Positions 47,043 to 55,843 of a stretch of DNA of 64,000 bases are shown here, piece after piece. A program made the position numbers and the translations under genes. Under the pieces are notes generated by a model. The model saw nothing but the letters and a program-made list of their open reading frames with translations, was not told the DNA's origin and ran no database searches. This stretch comes from Pseudomonadota bacterium (GTDB lineage Bacteria; Pseudomonadota; Alphaproteobacteria; Rhodobacterales; Rhodobacteraceae): contig JAIUPC010000006.1 in the NCBI GenBank assembly GCA_020161655.1, positions 62,001 to 126,000 on the forward strand, given 5' to 3'. How positions within the stretch are numbered: position 1 is the first letter of the stretch; every line of letters begins with the position of its first letter.

Positions 47043-47210
47043 CTGGTCCCAACCCGCTCCGACAGCCTCACGCCAAGCCCGTTCAAGCTTTCTGGCCATT
47101 CTTGTTAACGTGTTGTAGCAAGCAACTCCAAATCGGCCAAGCTTTTGTCACCGAAGTCGAAAAATCGACAGAAGGCGCGGCAGATTGGCACCGGCGGCGG
47201 AGATCGGGCA

Positions 47211-47881
<671 letters not shown>

Positions 47882-47882
<1 letters not shown>

Positions 47883-48796
47883 TGGCCGCCCTGCCCGCCT
47901 TCCTTGGCCGCGCCACCGCCCTTGTGACGGGCGAGTCGCGTGCCGACCGCGTGGTGCCGCCGTCGGGCGCCGCCGCATGGCTGACGCTGCTGACCGCCGC
48001 AGCCATGGCCTTTCTCGCCGTCTTCGCGCTGGCGCTGACCGTCGCCACCGGGCGGCTGGCCGACCGCTGGTCAAGCGCGCTTGCCAATGGCGCCACGGTC
48101 CGCATCTCGGCCCCGGCCGACCAGATGGCGGCGCAGACAAGGCTTGTCCTCGACATCCTCGCCGCGACGCCGGGCGTCGACAGCGCCCGCGCGCTCGACC
48201 CGGCGGAAACACGCGCGCTGCTCGCCCCCTGGTTCGGGCCGGACCTGCCGGTCGAGACGCTGCCGATCCCGCAGCTCATCGAACTTCGCGAAATCGACCA
48301 GGGCTTCGATGCCGAGGGGCTGCGGCTCAGGCTCTCCGCCGAGGTGCCGGGCGCGGTCCTTGACGATCACCAGCGCTGGCGAAAGCCTCTTGTGGCGGCA
48401 GCGGGTCGCATCCGCGCCTTCGGCCTTTTCTCCATCGTCCTTATCGGCGTGGCGACAGCGGCGATGGTCACGCTCGCCGCCATGGCGGCGCTCTCGGCCA
48501 ACCATCAGGTGATCCGCACCCTGCGCCTCATCGGCGCGCGCGACCGCTACATCGCCCGCGCCTTCGTGCGCCGCTTCACGCTTCGCACGCTCGCCGGTGC
48601 TGCCGCCGGCACCGTCACGGCGATGGCCGCCATCGCACTGATGCCCGAGGCCGGCGAAGCGGGCGGTTTCCTTGCCGATCTTGGTTTTCAGGGCACCGAA
48701 TGGCTCTGGCCGCTGGCGATTCCGCCGCTGGCCGCTATCGTGGCCTTCGCGGCCACCCGAACCGCCGCGCTCCGTTCGCTGAAAGGCGTGCTATGA
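47882..48796 (+). CDS. ftsX: cell-division membrane protein FtsX
   Basis: Four-helix permease-like partner of FtsE. Of its 304 residues, a helix near 36-56 is followed by a periplasmic domain (about 57-175), then three helices (SIVLIGVATAAMVTLAAM, LAGAAAGTVTAMAAIAL and LWPLAIPPLAAIVAFAA). The stretch VIRTLRLIGARDRYIARAFV matches the coupling helix region. Starts at the FtsE stop (TGATG) and its stop overlaps plsC (ATGA). Confidence 0.93.
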
Positions 48797-49527
48797 GAAC
48801 CGCGCTCCAATATGTCCTCTCCTTCGTCTTCATCGTCCAGATGTATGTCTCCATGTTCGTCATGGCGATCTACTGGACACCCATTGCGATGTTTCGCAAG
48901 AATGCCGCCTTCGACGCGGTCCACAGCTATTGCCGCTGGGTCCGCGCCTCGGCGGCCTTCCTTGTCGGCCTTAAGTCCGAAATCCGGGGCGAGGTGCCGA
49001 TGGACGAGGTCATCATCGCCGCCAAGCACCAGTCCTTCTTCGACATCATCATGATCGTCTCGGTGGTGTCGCGCCCGAAGTTCATCATGAAGAAGGAACT
49101 GCTCTGGGCGCCCATCGTCGGCTGGTACGCCAAGAAGATCGGCTGCGTCCCTGTCGATCGCGGCCGGCGCAGCGAGGCGATGAAGAAGATGGTGGCGGAT
49201 GTGAAGGCCGGGGCGGCCAAACCCGGCCAACTTATCATCTATCCGCAAGGCACCCGCGTCGCCGCCGGGGCGAAAAAGTCCTACAAGGTCGGCGTCGGCG
49301 TCCTTTATGCCGAGCTTGGGCAGGACTGCGTGCCTGCCGCCACCAATGTCGGCGTCTTCTGGCCGCGCCACGGCATCCTGAGGAAACCCGGCCTTGCCGT
49401 GGTCGAGTTTCTGCCGAGGATTCCGGCGGGCGGCAGCGTCGAGACCTTCATGGCCAGGATCGAGCCTCTGGTCGAAGGCGCATCGGACCGGCTGGCAGCA
49501 GAGGCGGGTTTCACCGGAAAGGGCTGA
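48793..49527 (+). CDS. 1-acyl-sn-glycerol-3-phosphate acyltransferase
   Basis: A PlsC-type enzyme of 244 residues, acylating lysophosphatidate. The catalytic HX4D motif is KHQSFFD (His about 76), and the second motif reads YPQGTR, with Gln where most PlsC proteins have Glu, a known natural variation. One N-terminal transmembrane helix (about 8-28) anchors it. Its ATG overlaps ftsX by 4 nt, so the ftsE-ftsX-plsC trio is co-translated. Confidence 0.92.
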   Translation: MRTALQYVLSFVFIVQMYVSMFVMAIYWTPIAMFRKNAAFDAVHSYCRWVRASAAFLVGLKSEIRGEVPMDEVIIAAKHQSFFDIIMIVSVVSRPKFIMKKELLWAPIVGWYAKKIGCVPVDRGRRSEAMKKMVADVKAGAAKPGQLIIYPQGTRVAAGAKKSYKVGVGVLYAELGQDCVPAATNVGVFWPRHGILRKPGLAVVEFLPRIPAGGSVETFMARIEPLVEGASDRLAAEAGFTGKG

Positions 49528-49657
49528 GCCAAGGAGTTCATCGCATCGGCCGAAGAGCTTCAAGGTCAACACGGCACCCCCGGCGAGGCATCGCTTCTGA
49601 AGGTCGCGCGGCGGTTGGCGCCCGCCCGCCCGCGCCGCCAAGACCATGTGGCAGGCG

Positions 49658-50617
49658 TCAGGCCGCGAGGCCGGTACTTCCCATAGACAGGAACTTCTGC
49701 CGCCGTTCCTTCACCAGATCGGCAGGTTTCTTGCCCGAAAGCTCCTTCAGCATCGCGCCAATTTCGCGGCCGACACTCTGGATCACGTCGGCCTTGTTGC
49801 GCTGCGCGCCGCCCAGGGGTTCGGTGATGATCCGGTCGATGATGCCAAGCTTCAGAAGGTCCTGCGCTGTCAGGCGCAGCGCCATCGCGGCTTCCTTCAT
49901 CCGCTCCGCATCCTTCCACAGGATCGAGGCGCAGCCTTCCGGCGTGATGACCGAATAGATCGAATGTTCCAGCATCGCCACGCGGTTGGCTGAAGCCAGC
50001 GCCACTGCGCCGCCGGAACCGCCTTCGCCGATCACCACCGAAATCAGCGGCACGCCGATCTCAAGGCATTTCTGGGTGCAACGGGCGATCGCCTCGGACT
50101 GGCCGCGTTCCTCGGCGCCCTTGCCGGGATAGGCGCCGGGCGTGTCGACAAGCGTGATGACCGGCAGGCGGAAACGGTCGGCAAGGTCCATCAGCCGGAT
50201 CGCCTTCCGGTAGCCTTCGGGGCGCGCCATGCCGAAGTTGCGTTCGATCCGGGTCTTGGTATCCGATCCCTTTTCCTGCCCGATCACCACCACCGGCTGG
50301 TCGTTGAACCGCGCGAGGCCGCCCATGATTGCGTGATCCTCGGCAAAGTTCCTGTCACCGGCGAGCGTCGTGAACTCGCTGAACAGGGCCTCGATGTAAT
50401 CCCTGCAATGCGGCCGGTCGGGGTGGCGCGCGACCTGGCATTTGCGCCAGGGGTCGAGCGTCTTGTACATGTCGCGGAGCATGTCGGCGGCCTTCTTGTC
50501 CAGCGCCGCCGCCTCTTTCTCGACATTCATCCCCTCGGACTTCCGCGCCATCGCGCGAAGCTCTTCGGCCTTGCCTTCGATCTCGGCCAGGGGCTTTTCG
50601 AACTCGAGGTAATTCAT
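49658..50617 (-). CDS. accA: acetyl-CoA carboxylase carboxyltransferase subunit alpha
   Basis: Alpha subunit of the carboxyltransferase that makes malonyl-CoA. The 319 residues show the family landmarks: an N-terminal helix pair, [54 protein letters not shown] and GEGGSGGA with [15 protein letters not shown]. The ATG at 50617 begins [16 protein letters not shown]; the extension upstream is not supported. The 130-nt gap to plsC has no gene. Confidence 0.97.
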   Translation of the reverse strand: MNYLEFEKPLAEIEGKAEELRAMARKSEGMNVEKEAAALDKKAADMLRDMYKTLDPWRKCQVARHPDRPHCRDYIEALFSEFTTLAGDRNFAEDHAIMGGLARFNDQPVVVIGQEKGSDTKTRIERNFGMARPEGYRKAIRLMDLADRFRLPVITLVDTPGAYPGKGAEERGQSEAIARCTQKCLEIGVPLISVVIGEGGSGGAVALASANRVAMLEHSIYSVITPEGCASILWKDAERMKEAAMALRLTAQDLLKLGIIDRIITEPLGGAQRNKADVIQSVGREIGAMLKELSGKKPADLVKERRQKFLSMGSTGLAA

Positions 50618-50710
50618 GATCTGCTCCCCTCTGGGTTCGCGCTTATATGGCGCGGTCCACGGCCAAATGCAACTTGGCAAGATTTGCGGTCAGGGCCGGT
50701 GGCAGGGTGA

Positions 50711-50987
50711 ATGCGGAAGAGCGAAGGGGTGCCGCTGATGGGACCGCATGAAGGCAGGCTTCGGAGGGTGATCGACCATATCCACGCCAATCCGGCCGGC
50801 GATCTGTCACTCGACGCGCTGGCGGATGTTGCGGCCTTGAGCCGGTTTCACTTTCACCGGGTCTTTCACGCGATGACCGGGGAAACCGCCGCCGATGCGG
50901 TGCGAAGGGTGCGGATGCACCGCGCCGCCCGCCGACACCGCGCCGGACGATCTTCTGACCGATGTCTGCATGTCATTGAAAAGCTAG
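50711..50987 (+). pseudogene. AraC-family regulator with GyrI-like domain, internally deleted
   Basis: The frame from 50711 encodes an intact first half of an AraC helix-turn-helix (RVIDHIHANPAGDLSLDALADVAALSRFHFHRVFHAM...DAVRRVRMHRAA) and then loses similarity. In another frame, 50934-50987 reads DTAPDDLLTDVCMSLKS and stop, which is the usual C-terminal end of AraC/GyrI-like regulators. The second HTH half and most of the GyrI domain (about 200 residues) are gone. So this is a deletion remnant. The open frame continuing past it is not coding. Confidence 0.8.
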
Positions 50988-51034
50988 GGCTTCTTCGTTG
51001 CTTAAGTATCCTGCAGGGGTCGTTCATTGGTGCG

Positions 51035-51056
51035 CCATTGGTTCGGGAACCAATGG
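51035..51056. repeat. perfect 10-bp inverted repeat
   Basis: CCATTGGTTC (51035-51044) and GAACCAATGG (51047-51056) form a perfect 10-bp stem with 2 nt between. It lies between the araC remnant and mcl1 and could be a terminator or the mark of an earlier rearrangement. Confidence 0.7.
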
Positions 51057-51061
51057 ACGAC

Positions 51062-51078
51062 GGGGGCGCAAAGCCCCC
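51062..51078 (-). terminator. stem-loop after mcl1
   Basis: GGGGGC and GCCCCC (51062-51067, 51073-51078) pair around a 5-nt GCAAA loop, 8 nt after the mcl1 stop. There is no T-run on the minus strand. Confidence 0.5.
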
Positions 51079-51085
51079 ACTGCCG

Positions 51086-52042
51086 TCAGCCAGCAATCAG
51101 CTCCGCCTGCCGCACGATCACCTCGGCCTGCTTGATCGAGGCGATGTCCACGAGCCGGCCCTTGTAGACCGTCGCCCCCTCGCCCCGCGCCTTGGCGGCT
51201 TCCATGGCAGAGAGGATCTCTCGCGCCTCGGCAACCTGGGTTTCGGACGGCGTGAAGACCTCGTTGCAAAGGGCCACCTGCTTCGGATGAATCGCCCATT
51301 TGCCGACCATGCCGAGCGTCGCCGACCGGCGGGCCTGGGCGCGGAAGCCCTCATCGTCGGAGAAGTCGCCGAAAGGCCCGTCGACGGGCAGGATGCCATG
51401 GGTGCGGCAGGCGGCGACGATGGCGGCCTGGACCCAGTGCCAGGGGTCGGACCAATGCTTAACCTCTTGGTTCAACATGTAATAATTCTCCTGCGTGCCG
51501 CCAATGCCGGTGGTCTGCATACCCATGGAGGCGGCAAAATCGGCAGCGCCGAGGCTCATCGCCTGAAGGCGGGGCGAGGAGGCCGCGATTTCCTCGACAT
51601 GGGCGATGCCGGCGGCGGATTCGATGATGACCTCGAAGGCGATGCGCTTCTTGCGGCCCTTCGCCGCCTCGATGGCGGTGACGAGGGCATCGACAGCATA
51701 GACATCCGCCGCGCAGCCGACCTTGGGGATCATGATCTGGTCGAGCCGGTCGGAGGCGCTTTCCAGCAGGTCGACCACGTCGCGGTACCAGAAGGGCGTG
51801 TCCAGGCCATTGATCCGCACGGACAAATGCTTCCCGCCCCAGTTCACGTCGCCGATCGCCTGAATGATGTTCTTCCGCGCCTCGGGCTTGTCAGAAGGGG
51901 CGACGGAATCCTCAAGATCAAGGTTGATCACATCCGCCGCCGAGGCTGCCATCTTCTCGAAAAGTGCCGGACGCGAGCCGGGGCCGAAAAGCTGGCAGCG
52001 GTTCGGGCGGGCGGGGGCGGCGGGCTGGAGACGGAAGCTCAT
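51086..52042 (-). CDS. mcl1: L-malyl-CoA/beta-methylmalyl-CoA lyase
   Basis: Cleaves beta-methylmalyl-CoA to glyoxylate and propionyl-CoA and makes malyl-CoA from glyoxylate and acetyl-CoA in the ethylmalonyl-CoA pathway. The 318-residue TIM-barrel CitE/HpcH-family protein starts MSFRLQPAAPARPNRCQLF and contains NLDLEDSVAPSDK, IMIPKVGCAADVY, FEVIIESAAGIAHVEE and MVGKWAIHPKQV. From memory this closely resembles R. sphaeroides Mcl1 in length and sequence. Single gene; an inverted repeat and a tandem repeat lie in its upstream region. Confidence 0.95.
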   Translation of the reverse strand: MSFRLQPAAPARPNRCQLFGPGSRPALFEKMAASAADVINLDLEDSVAPSDKPEARKNIIQAIGDVNWGGKHLSVRINGLDTPFWYRDVVDLLESASDRLDQIMIPKVGCAADVYAVDALVTAIEAAKGRKKRIAFEVIIESAAGIAHVEEIAASSPRLQAMSLGAADFAASMGMQTTGIGGTQENYYMLNQEVKHWSDPWHWVQAAIVAACRTHGILPVDGPFGDFSDDEGFRAQARRSATLGMVGKWAIHPKQVALCNEVFTPSETQVAEAREILSAMEAAKARGEGATVYKGRLVDIASIKQAEVIVRQAELIAG

Positions 52043-52108
52043 GGGCAATTCCTTCGGCAAGGAAGTTTCGTTCATGGTTTCCGTTCGGATAGAATATTGC
52101 GCTACGCT

Positions 52109-52134
52109 CTGCAAGTATCCTTTCGCAGTTGCAG
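52109..52134. promoter_or_regulatory. inverted repeat upstream of mcl1
   Basis: CTGCAA (52109-52114) and TTGCAG (52129-52134) are exact inverted 6-mers with a 14-nt centre, 67-92 nt before the mcl1 start. Such a spaced dyad could bind a dimeric regulator of acetyl-CoA assimilation genes. No regulator is adjacent, so this is tentative. Confidence 0.3.
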
Positions 52135-52153
52135 CAAAATGCGGGGCGCGGAC

Positions 52154-52197
52154 CGTATGGCATCCGTCCCGACACGCGTATGGCATCCGTCCCGACA
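52154..52197. repeat. two tandem copies of a 23-bp unit
   Basis: The 19-mer TATGGCATCCGTCCCGACA occurs at 52156-52174 and 52179-52197, in direct repeat with a 23-bp period. A 14-bp part, CATCCGTCCCGACA, is found again at 62945-62958, downstream of pheT. They lie between the divergent mcl1 and aminotransferase genes, in a 237-nt stretch with no gene. Confidence 0.75.
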
Positions 52198-52279
52198 GCG
52201 AACGGATGCGGTCGGGGCCACTTGACGTCGCGGCCGCGACCGCCGATGAGTTCCGCCACTTTCCTTGAGGAGGCCGACC

Positions 52280-53143
52280 ATGAGCCGCATCGTCTATGTC
52301 AACGGGGATTATGTGCCGGAAGCGGAGGCGAAGATCTCGGTCTTTGACCGCGGGTTCCTGATGGCCGACGCGGTCTATGAGGTGACGAGCGTCCTTGGCG
52401 GCAAGCTCATCGACTTTGCCGGCCATGTCGCGCGGTTGCACCGGTCCTTGGGTGAGCTGGAGATGGCGCAGCCGGTGACGGATGAGGCGCTTCTGGCCAT
52501 TCACCGCGAGCTGGTGGCGCGGAACGGCATCACGGACGGGCTGATCTATCTTCAGGTGACGCGCGGCAATCCCGGCGACCGCGATTTCCTTTTCCCCGAT
52601 CCGGCGGCGACGCCTTCGGGCATCGTGCTTTTCCCCCAGTCGAAACCGGGACTGGCCAATGCACCTGCCGCGAAGACCGGCTGGCGGGTGATCTCCGTCC
52701 CCGACGTCCGCTGGGGCCGCCGCGACATCAAGACGACGCAGCTGCTTTATCCGTCGATGGGCAAGATGATGGCGAAGAAGGCCGGCTGCGACGATGCCTG
52801 GTTCACCGAAGAGGGCTTCGTGACCGAGGGCACCTCGAACAATGCCTATATCGTCAAGGGCCGGCGGATCATCACAAGGGCGCTGTCGAACGACATCCTG
52901 CATGGCATCACCCGCGCCGCCGTTCTGCGCTTTGCCAAGGAAGCGCAGATGGAGGTCGAGGAGCGCAGCTTCACGCTGGCCGAAGCACAGGCGGCGGACG
53001 AGGCCTTTGTCACCTCGGCCTCCGCCTTCGTGATGCCGGTGGTGGAGATCGACGGGGCGGTGCTTGGTTCGGGCAAGCCGGGGCCGGTCTCGGTCAGGCT
53101 GCGCGAGATTTATCTGGAAGAGAGCATCAAGGCCTCTGTCTGA
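52280..53143 (+). CDS. class IV aminotransferase (D-amino-acid transaminase-like)
   Basis: A 287-residue fold-type IV PLP aminotransferase. The PLP-lysine segment is RRDIKTTQLLYPSMGK, then the cofactor ring motif FVTEGTSNNAYIVKG and the class IV signature toward ALSNDILHGITRAAVLRFA. The N-terminal VFDRGFLMADAVYEV is characteristic of D-alanine aminotransferases, which make D-Glu or D-Ala. ATG at 52280 has GAGGAGG upstream. Branched-chain specificity cannot be excluded. Ends with a strong terminator. Confidence 0.9.
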   Translation: MSRIVYVNGDYVPEAEAKISVFDRGFLMADAVYEVTSVLGGKLIDFAGHVARLHRSLGELEMAQPVTDEALLAIHRELVARNGITDGLIYLQVTRGNPGDRDFLFPDPAATPSGIVLFPQSKPGLANAPAAKTGWRVISVPDVRWGRRDIKTTQLLYPSMGKMMAKKAGCDDAWFTEEGFVTEGTSNNAYIVKGRRIITRALSNDILHGITRAAVLRFAKEAQMEVEERSFTLAEAQAADEAFVTSASAFVMPVVEIDGAVLGSGKPGPVSVRLREIYLEESIKASV

Positions 53144-53156
53144 GAAAGACAGTTGC

Positions 53157-53181
53157 CGCGCCGTTCCGGCGCGATGGTTTT
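53157..53181 (+). terminator. intrinsic terminator after the aminotransferase gene
   Basis: CGCGCCG (53157-53163) and CGGCGCG (53167-53173) form a 7-bp stem with a TTC loop, followed by GGTTTTTA on the plus strand. This is a good terminator of the gene ending at 53143. Confidence 0.75.
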
Positions 53182-53218
53182 TATCTCGCCTCCGCCTTGC
53201 GGCTCCGGCTCGGCGTGC

Positions 53219-53236
53219 CTCCGGCGGGAGTATTTT
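53219..53236. repeat. Rhodobacterales-type CTCCGGCGGGAGTATTTT intergenic motif
   Basis: CTCC-GGCG-GGAG followed by TATTTT ends 14 nt before the PAQR stop. I recall this hairpin-plus-T motif as widespread between genes in this order. It may serve as a bidirectional terminator here. Confidence 0.5.
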
Positions 53237-53249
53237 CGGGCAGAAAGTG

Positions 53250-53900
53250 TCAGGCGGTCTGGACGACCTGCAGCGTGACGGCGGCATAGAAGACGAGGCT
53301 CGCCACCAGGACGAAGACGTGCCAGATCGTGTAGTGAAAGGGCAGTCTTTCGCTGAGGTAGAAAGCCACCCCGGCGGTGTAGAGCAGCCCGCCGGTCACG
53401 ATGAGGGCGATGACCGGGGTCGAAAGGGTGGCGAAGAATGTGCCGCCCGCCAGAAGCCCGGCCCAGCCCATGCCGAGATAGAGCGCGATGGCGAGGGGGC
53501 GGAAGCGGTCGGGGGCTGCGAGTTTCAGCCCGACACCGGTGAGGGCCGCGCCCCAGAGAAGGGCGAGGAGCCAGAGGCCCTGGCCCGAGAGCAGCGTGAA
53601 GGGCGTGTAGGTGCCGGCGATCTTGACGTAGATCGCCGAGTGGTCGAGCCGCTTCAGCACATGGCCCCAGCCGGGGCTTGCGATCATGTTGTAGAGCGCC
53701 GAGCAGAGGATCATCGCGATGAGCGTGGCGCCGTAGACGGAGATGGCGAAAAGGGCCGTCACATCGCCGCGCTGGAAGGCCGTGATCGTGATGAGCGTGG
53801 GCACGGCGACGAGGACGATGACCACGCCGGAGACATGGATCACCGCATCCGAGAGCCACTCGGCGCGGGTATAGTCCTGACGTTTCTCCAGTAGCCGCAT
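53250..53900 (-). CDS. PAQR/hemolysin-III-family membrane protein
   Basis: A 216-residue protein with about seven hydrophobic helices and the family's metal-site histidines: SDAVIHVSGVV near the start, DHSAIYVKIAGTYTPF in the middle and PFHYTIWHVFV near the end. Bacterial members are termed hemolysin III but their usual role is unclear. The start may be ATG at 53900 or GTG at 53918; neither has a clear ribosome-binding site. Confidence 0.88.
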   Translation of the reverse strand: MRLLEKRQDYTRAEWLSDAVIHVSGVVIVLVAVPTLITITAFQRGDVTALFAISVYGATLIAMILCSALYNMIASPGWGHVLKRLDHSAIYVKIAGTYTPFTLLSGQGLWLLALLWGAALTGVGLKLAAPDRFRPLAIALYLGMGWAGLLAGGTFFATLSTPVIALIVTGGLLYTAGVAFYLSERLPFHYTIWHVFVLVASLVFYAAVTLQVVQTA

Positions 53901-53990
53901 GATGGGAAAGGGTAACACCGTGGCGCAGGTTCCCCCATCCGGGGATCGCGCACATTGTGTTTCCGGGGTGTCACAAATTCATGGCGGCGC

Positions 53991-54305
53991 TCAGCGCTTT
54001 TCGCCGACATTCTCGCGGAAGGCTTTTTCGAAGGCCTGCTGCTTTTCCGGGCTGGCCTCGGTCTGCTGGGCGGCGCGCCAGTCATCGTAAGGCATGCCGT
54101 AGAAGATCTCGCGCGCTTCGTCCTTGGTCATGGTGAGGCCACGCTCGTTCGCCGCCTCCTGATACCAGCGCGAGAGGCAGTTGCGGCAGAAGCCGGCAAG
54201 GTTCATCAGGTCGATGTTCTGCACCTCAGGGCGCTTTTCCATCAGGTGATGGCGAAGGGCGCGGAAGGCTGCGGCCTCAAGCTCGATGCGGGTGGCGTCG
54301 TCCAT
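53991..54305 (-). CDS. DUF1244-domain protein
   Basis: A 104-residue soluble protein of the DUF1244 family. The conserved core is FRALRHHLMEKRPEVQNIDLMNLAGFCRNCLSRW; the CRNC pair may bind a metal. The tail, EASPEKQQAFEKAF, is helical. Function unknown. ATG at 54305 has GGAGGGACGAC upstream. The HAD gene lies 13 nt upstream on the same strand. Confidence 0.88.
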   Translation of the reverse strand: MDDATRIELEAAAFRALRHHLMEKRPEVQNIDLMNLAGFCRNCLSRWYQEAANERGLTMTKDEAREIFYGMPYDDWRAAQQTEASPEKQQAFEKAFRENVGEKR

Positions 54306-54318
54306 GTCGTCCCTCCGT

Positions 54319-54972
54319 TCAGCCGAGAAGCCCGGCGCGGCGGGCGCCGTCGAGCAGGTTTTCGGCGATGAGATGGTCGCCGCCCGTTGCCGGGTGGCTC
54401 ATGTCCGGAATCTGCACGACGCGCATCCCTGCAGCAAGGGCGGCGGCGACGCCGATGGCGGAATCCTCGAAGACGAGGCAGTGCGCGGGGTCGGCGTCAA
54501 GCCGGCGGGCGGCTTCGAGGAAAAGGTCGGGGGCGGGCTTGGCGCGGGCGACGGCATCGACGCCGACGACATTGGCTTCGCCGAAATGGTGCAGAAGGCC
54601 GGCGCTGCCGAGCTTGGCGAGGGCGCCGGCGGTGCGGCTGTTCGTCGCAACGGCGCGGGGGAGGTCGAGGCTCGCCAGCGCATCGAGGAGCGTGTCGGCG
54701 CCGGTCATCAGGGGCACGCCGGTGGCGAAGGCGGCTTCGGCCTCCTCCTCCCAGACCCGCGCGAAGGCTTCGACGTCGAAGCCGGGACCGGCGAGGTTCT
54801 GGAGCCGCCGCCGGCCCTCGCCACCGTCGACGCCGACGAGACGGGAGAGGATGGCGTGGCCGTCGACCACGCCCATGCCGCCAAGAAGCCGGGCGCCGAC
54901 ATCGAGAGCGATGCTTTCGGAATCGATGAGGGTTCCGTCGAGGTCGAAGATAACGGCGGCAGGGCGGGTCAC
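54319..54972 (-). CDS. HAD-family phosphatase (beta-phosphoglucomutase-like)
   Basis: A 217-residue HAD hydrolase of subfamily IA. Motif 1 DLDGTLIDSE holds the nucleophile, motif 2 is in VATNSRTAGAL, motif 3 KPAPDLFLEA and motif 4 FEDSAIG. It is probably a small-molecule phosphatase or phosphomutase. It starts with GTG at 54972, which overlaps the amidohydrolase stop by 4 nt. Confidence 0.9.
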   Translation of the reverse strand: MTRPAAVIFDLDGTLIDSESIALDVGARLLGGMGVVDGHAILSRLVGVDGGEGRRRLQNLAGPGFDVEAFARVWEEEAEAAFATGVPLMTGADTLLDALASLDLPRAVATNSRTAGALAKLGSAGLLHHFGEANVVGVDAVARAKPAPDLFLEAARRLDADPAHCLVFEDSAIGVAAALAAGMRVVQIPDMSHPATGGDHLIAENLLDGARRAGLLG

Positions 54973-55709
54973 AGGGCGGACTCCTTCAGGACTTCGGTGA
55001 GGATCGGCGCGAGCCTGTCGGCCCAGGCAAGCTGCCCGGCCTCATCGCGGATGAGGTCGTTGCGAAGCTCGATCAGGACATTGGGCCGGCCCGGTTTCAG
55101 CGCATGGGTGTCGATGGAATCGCCGTCGAGATGGCCCTCGTAAGGCTCATTATCGCCGGTTTCGATGCCTTCGGCGCGGAGGAGCGCAATGAAGGGGACG
55201 GCAAGGCGGGTGTCGAGATGGGAATAGAGGACGCCGACATGCCAGGGCCTTGGCCCGCGGCCATTGAGCCGGGGCGTGAAGCTGTGGATGGCGCAGATCA
55301 CGGTGTCGTCGCGCCGCGCCGCAAGCCCTTCGAGCGCCGCGTGATAGGGGCGATGGAAGGCGTTCAGGCGGCGGTCCGTCTCGGCGGCATCGACGTGGCG
55401 GTTGGCGGGGATCAGGGTGCCGTCGTAAAGCTTCATCACGAGGGTCGGGTCATCCTCGCCCCGGTTGGGGTCGATGACGAGGCGCGAGAAATCCGAGAGC
55501 ACCGCCGGTGCGCCGAGGCGGTCGGCAAGATGGCGGGCAAGGCCCGCCGCACCGACGTCATAGGCGATGTGACGCTCCATGTCGGCGGGCGCGATGCCGA
55601 GCGAGCCGCCGCCCACGTCGGGCGGCACCCGGTTCGTCGCATGGTCGCAGGTGACAAGCCAGCGCGAGGCGCGTTCACCGTGATGGATATGAAAGGGCTT
55701 GGCTGTCAT
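54969..55709 (-). CDS. N-formylglutamate amidohydrolase-family protein
   Basis: A 246-residue zinc hydrolase of the HutG/N-formylglutamate deformylase type. Family landmarks are LVTCDHATNRVPPDVG (metal-ligating Asp-His), SDFSRLVIDPNR, ICAIHSFTP and ELRNDLI. It might deformylate N-formylglutamate in histidine breakdown or act on a related N-formyl compound; no hut genes are near. First gene of the amidohydrolase-HAD-DUF1244 run. Confidence 0.9.
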   Translation of the reverse strand: MTAKPFHIHHGERASRWLVTCDHATNRVPPDVGGGSLGIAPADMERHIAYDVGAAGLARHLADRLGAPAVLSDFSRLVIDPNRGEDDPTLVMKLYDGTLIPANRHVDAAETDRRLNAFHRPYHAALEGLAARRDDTVICAIHSFTPRLNGRGPRPWHVGVLYSHLDTRLAVPFIALLRAEGIETGDNEPYEGHLDGDSIDTHALKPGRPNVLIELRNDLIRDEAGQLAWADRLAPILTEVLKESAL

Positions 55710-55843
55710 GCATTCGTGATGGTCGGATGGGAATTTTCGGTTTAGACGACAGTTGCCGAAAGCGCCAGTTGTCGCGGGCCGAGAATTCCGCCATATAGCC
55801 GCACAGCCGATGGTAGCGCAAACATACTAAGGGGACACCGGGG

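Noticed and set aside
50988-52225. Continuation of the plus-strand frame that begins in the AraC remnant
   Set aside because: It lies antisense to mcl1 and has no family character; only the first 75 codons resemble a real protein.
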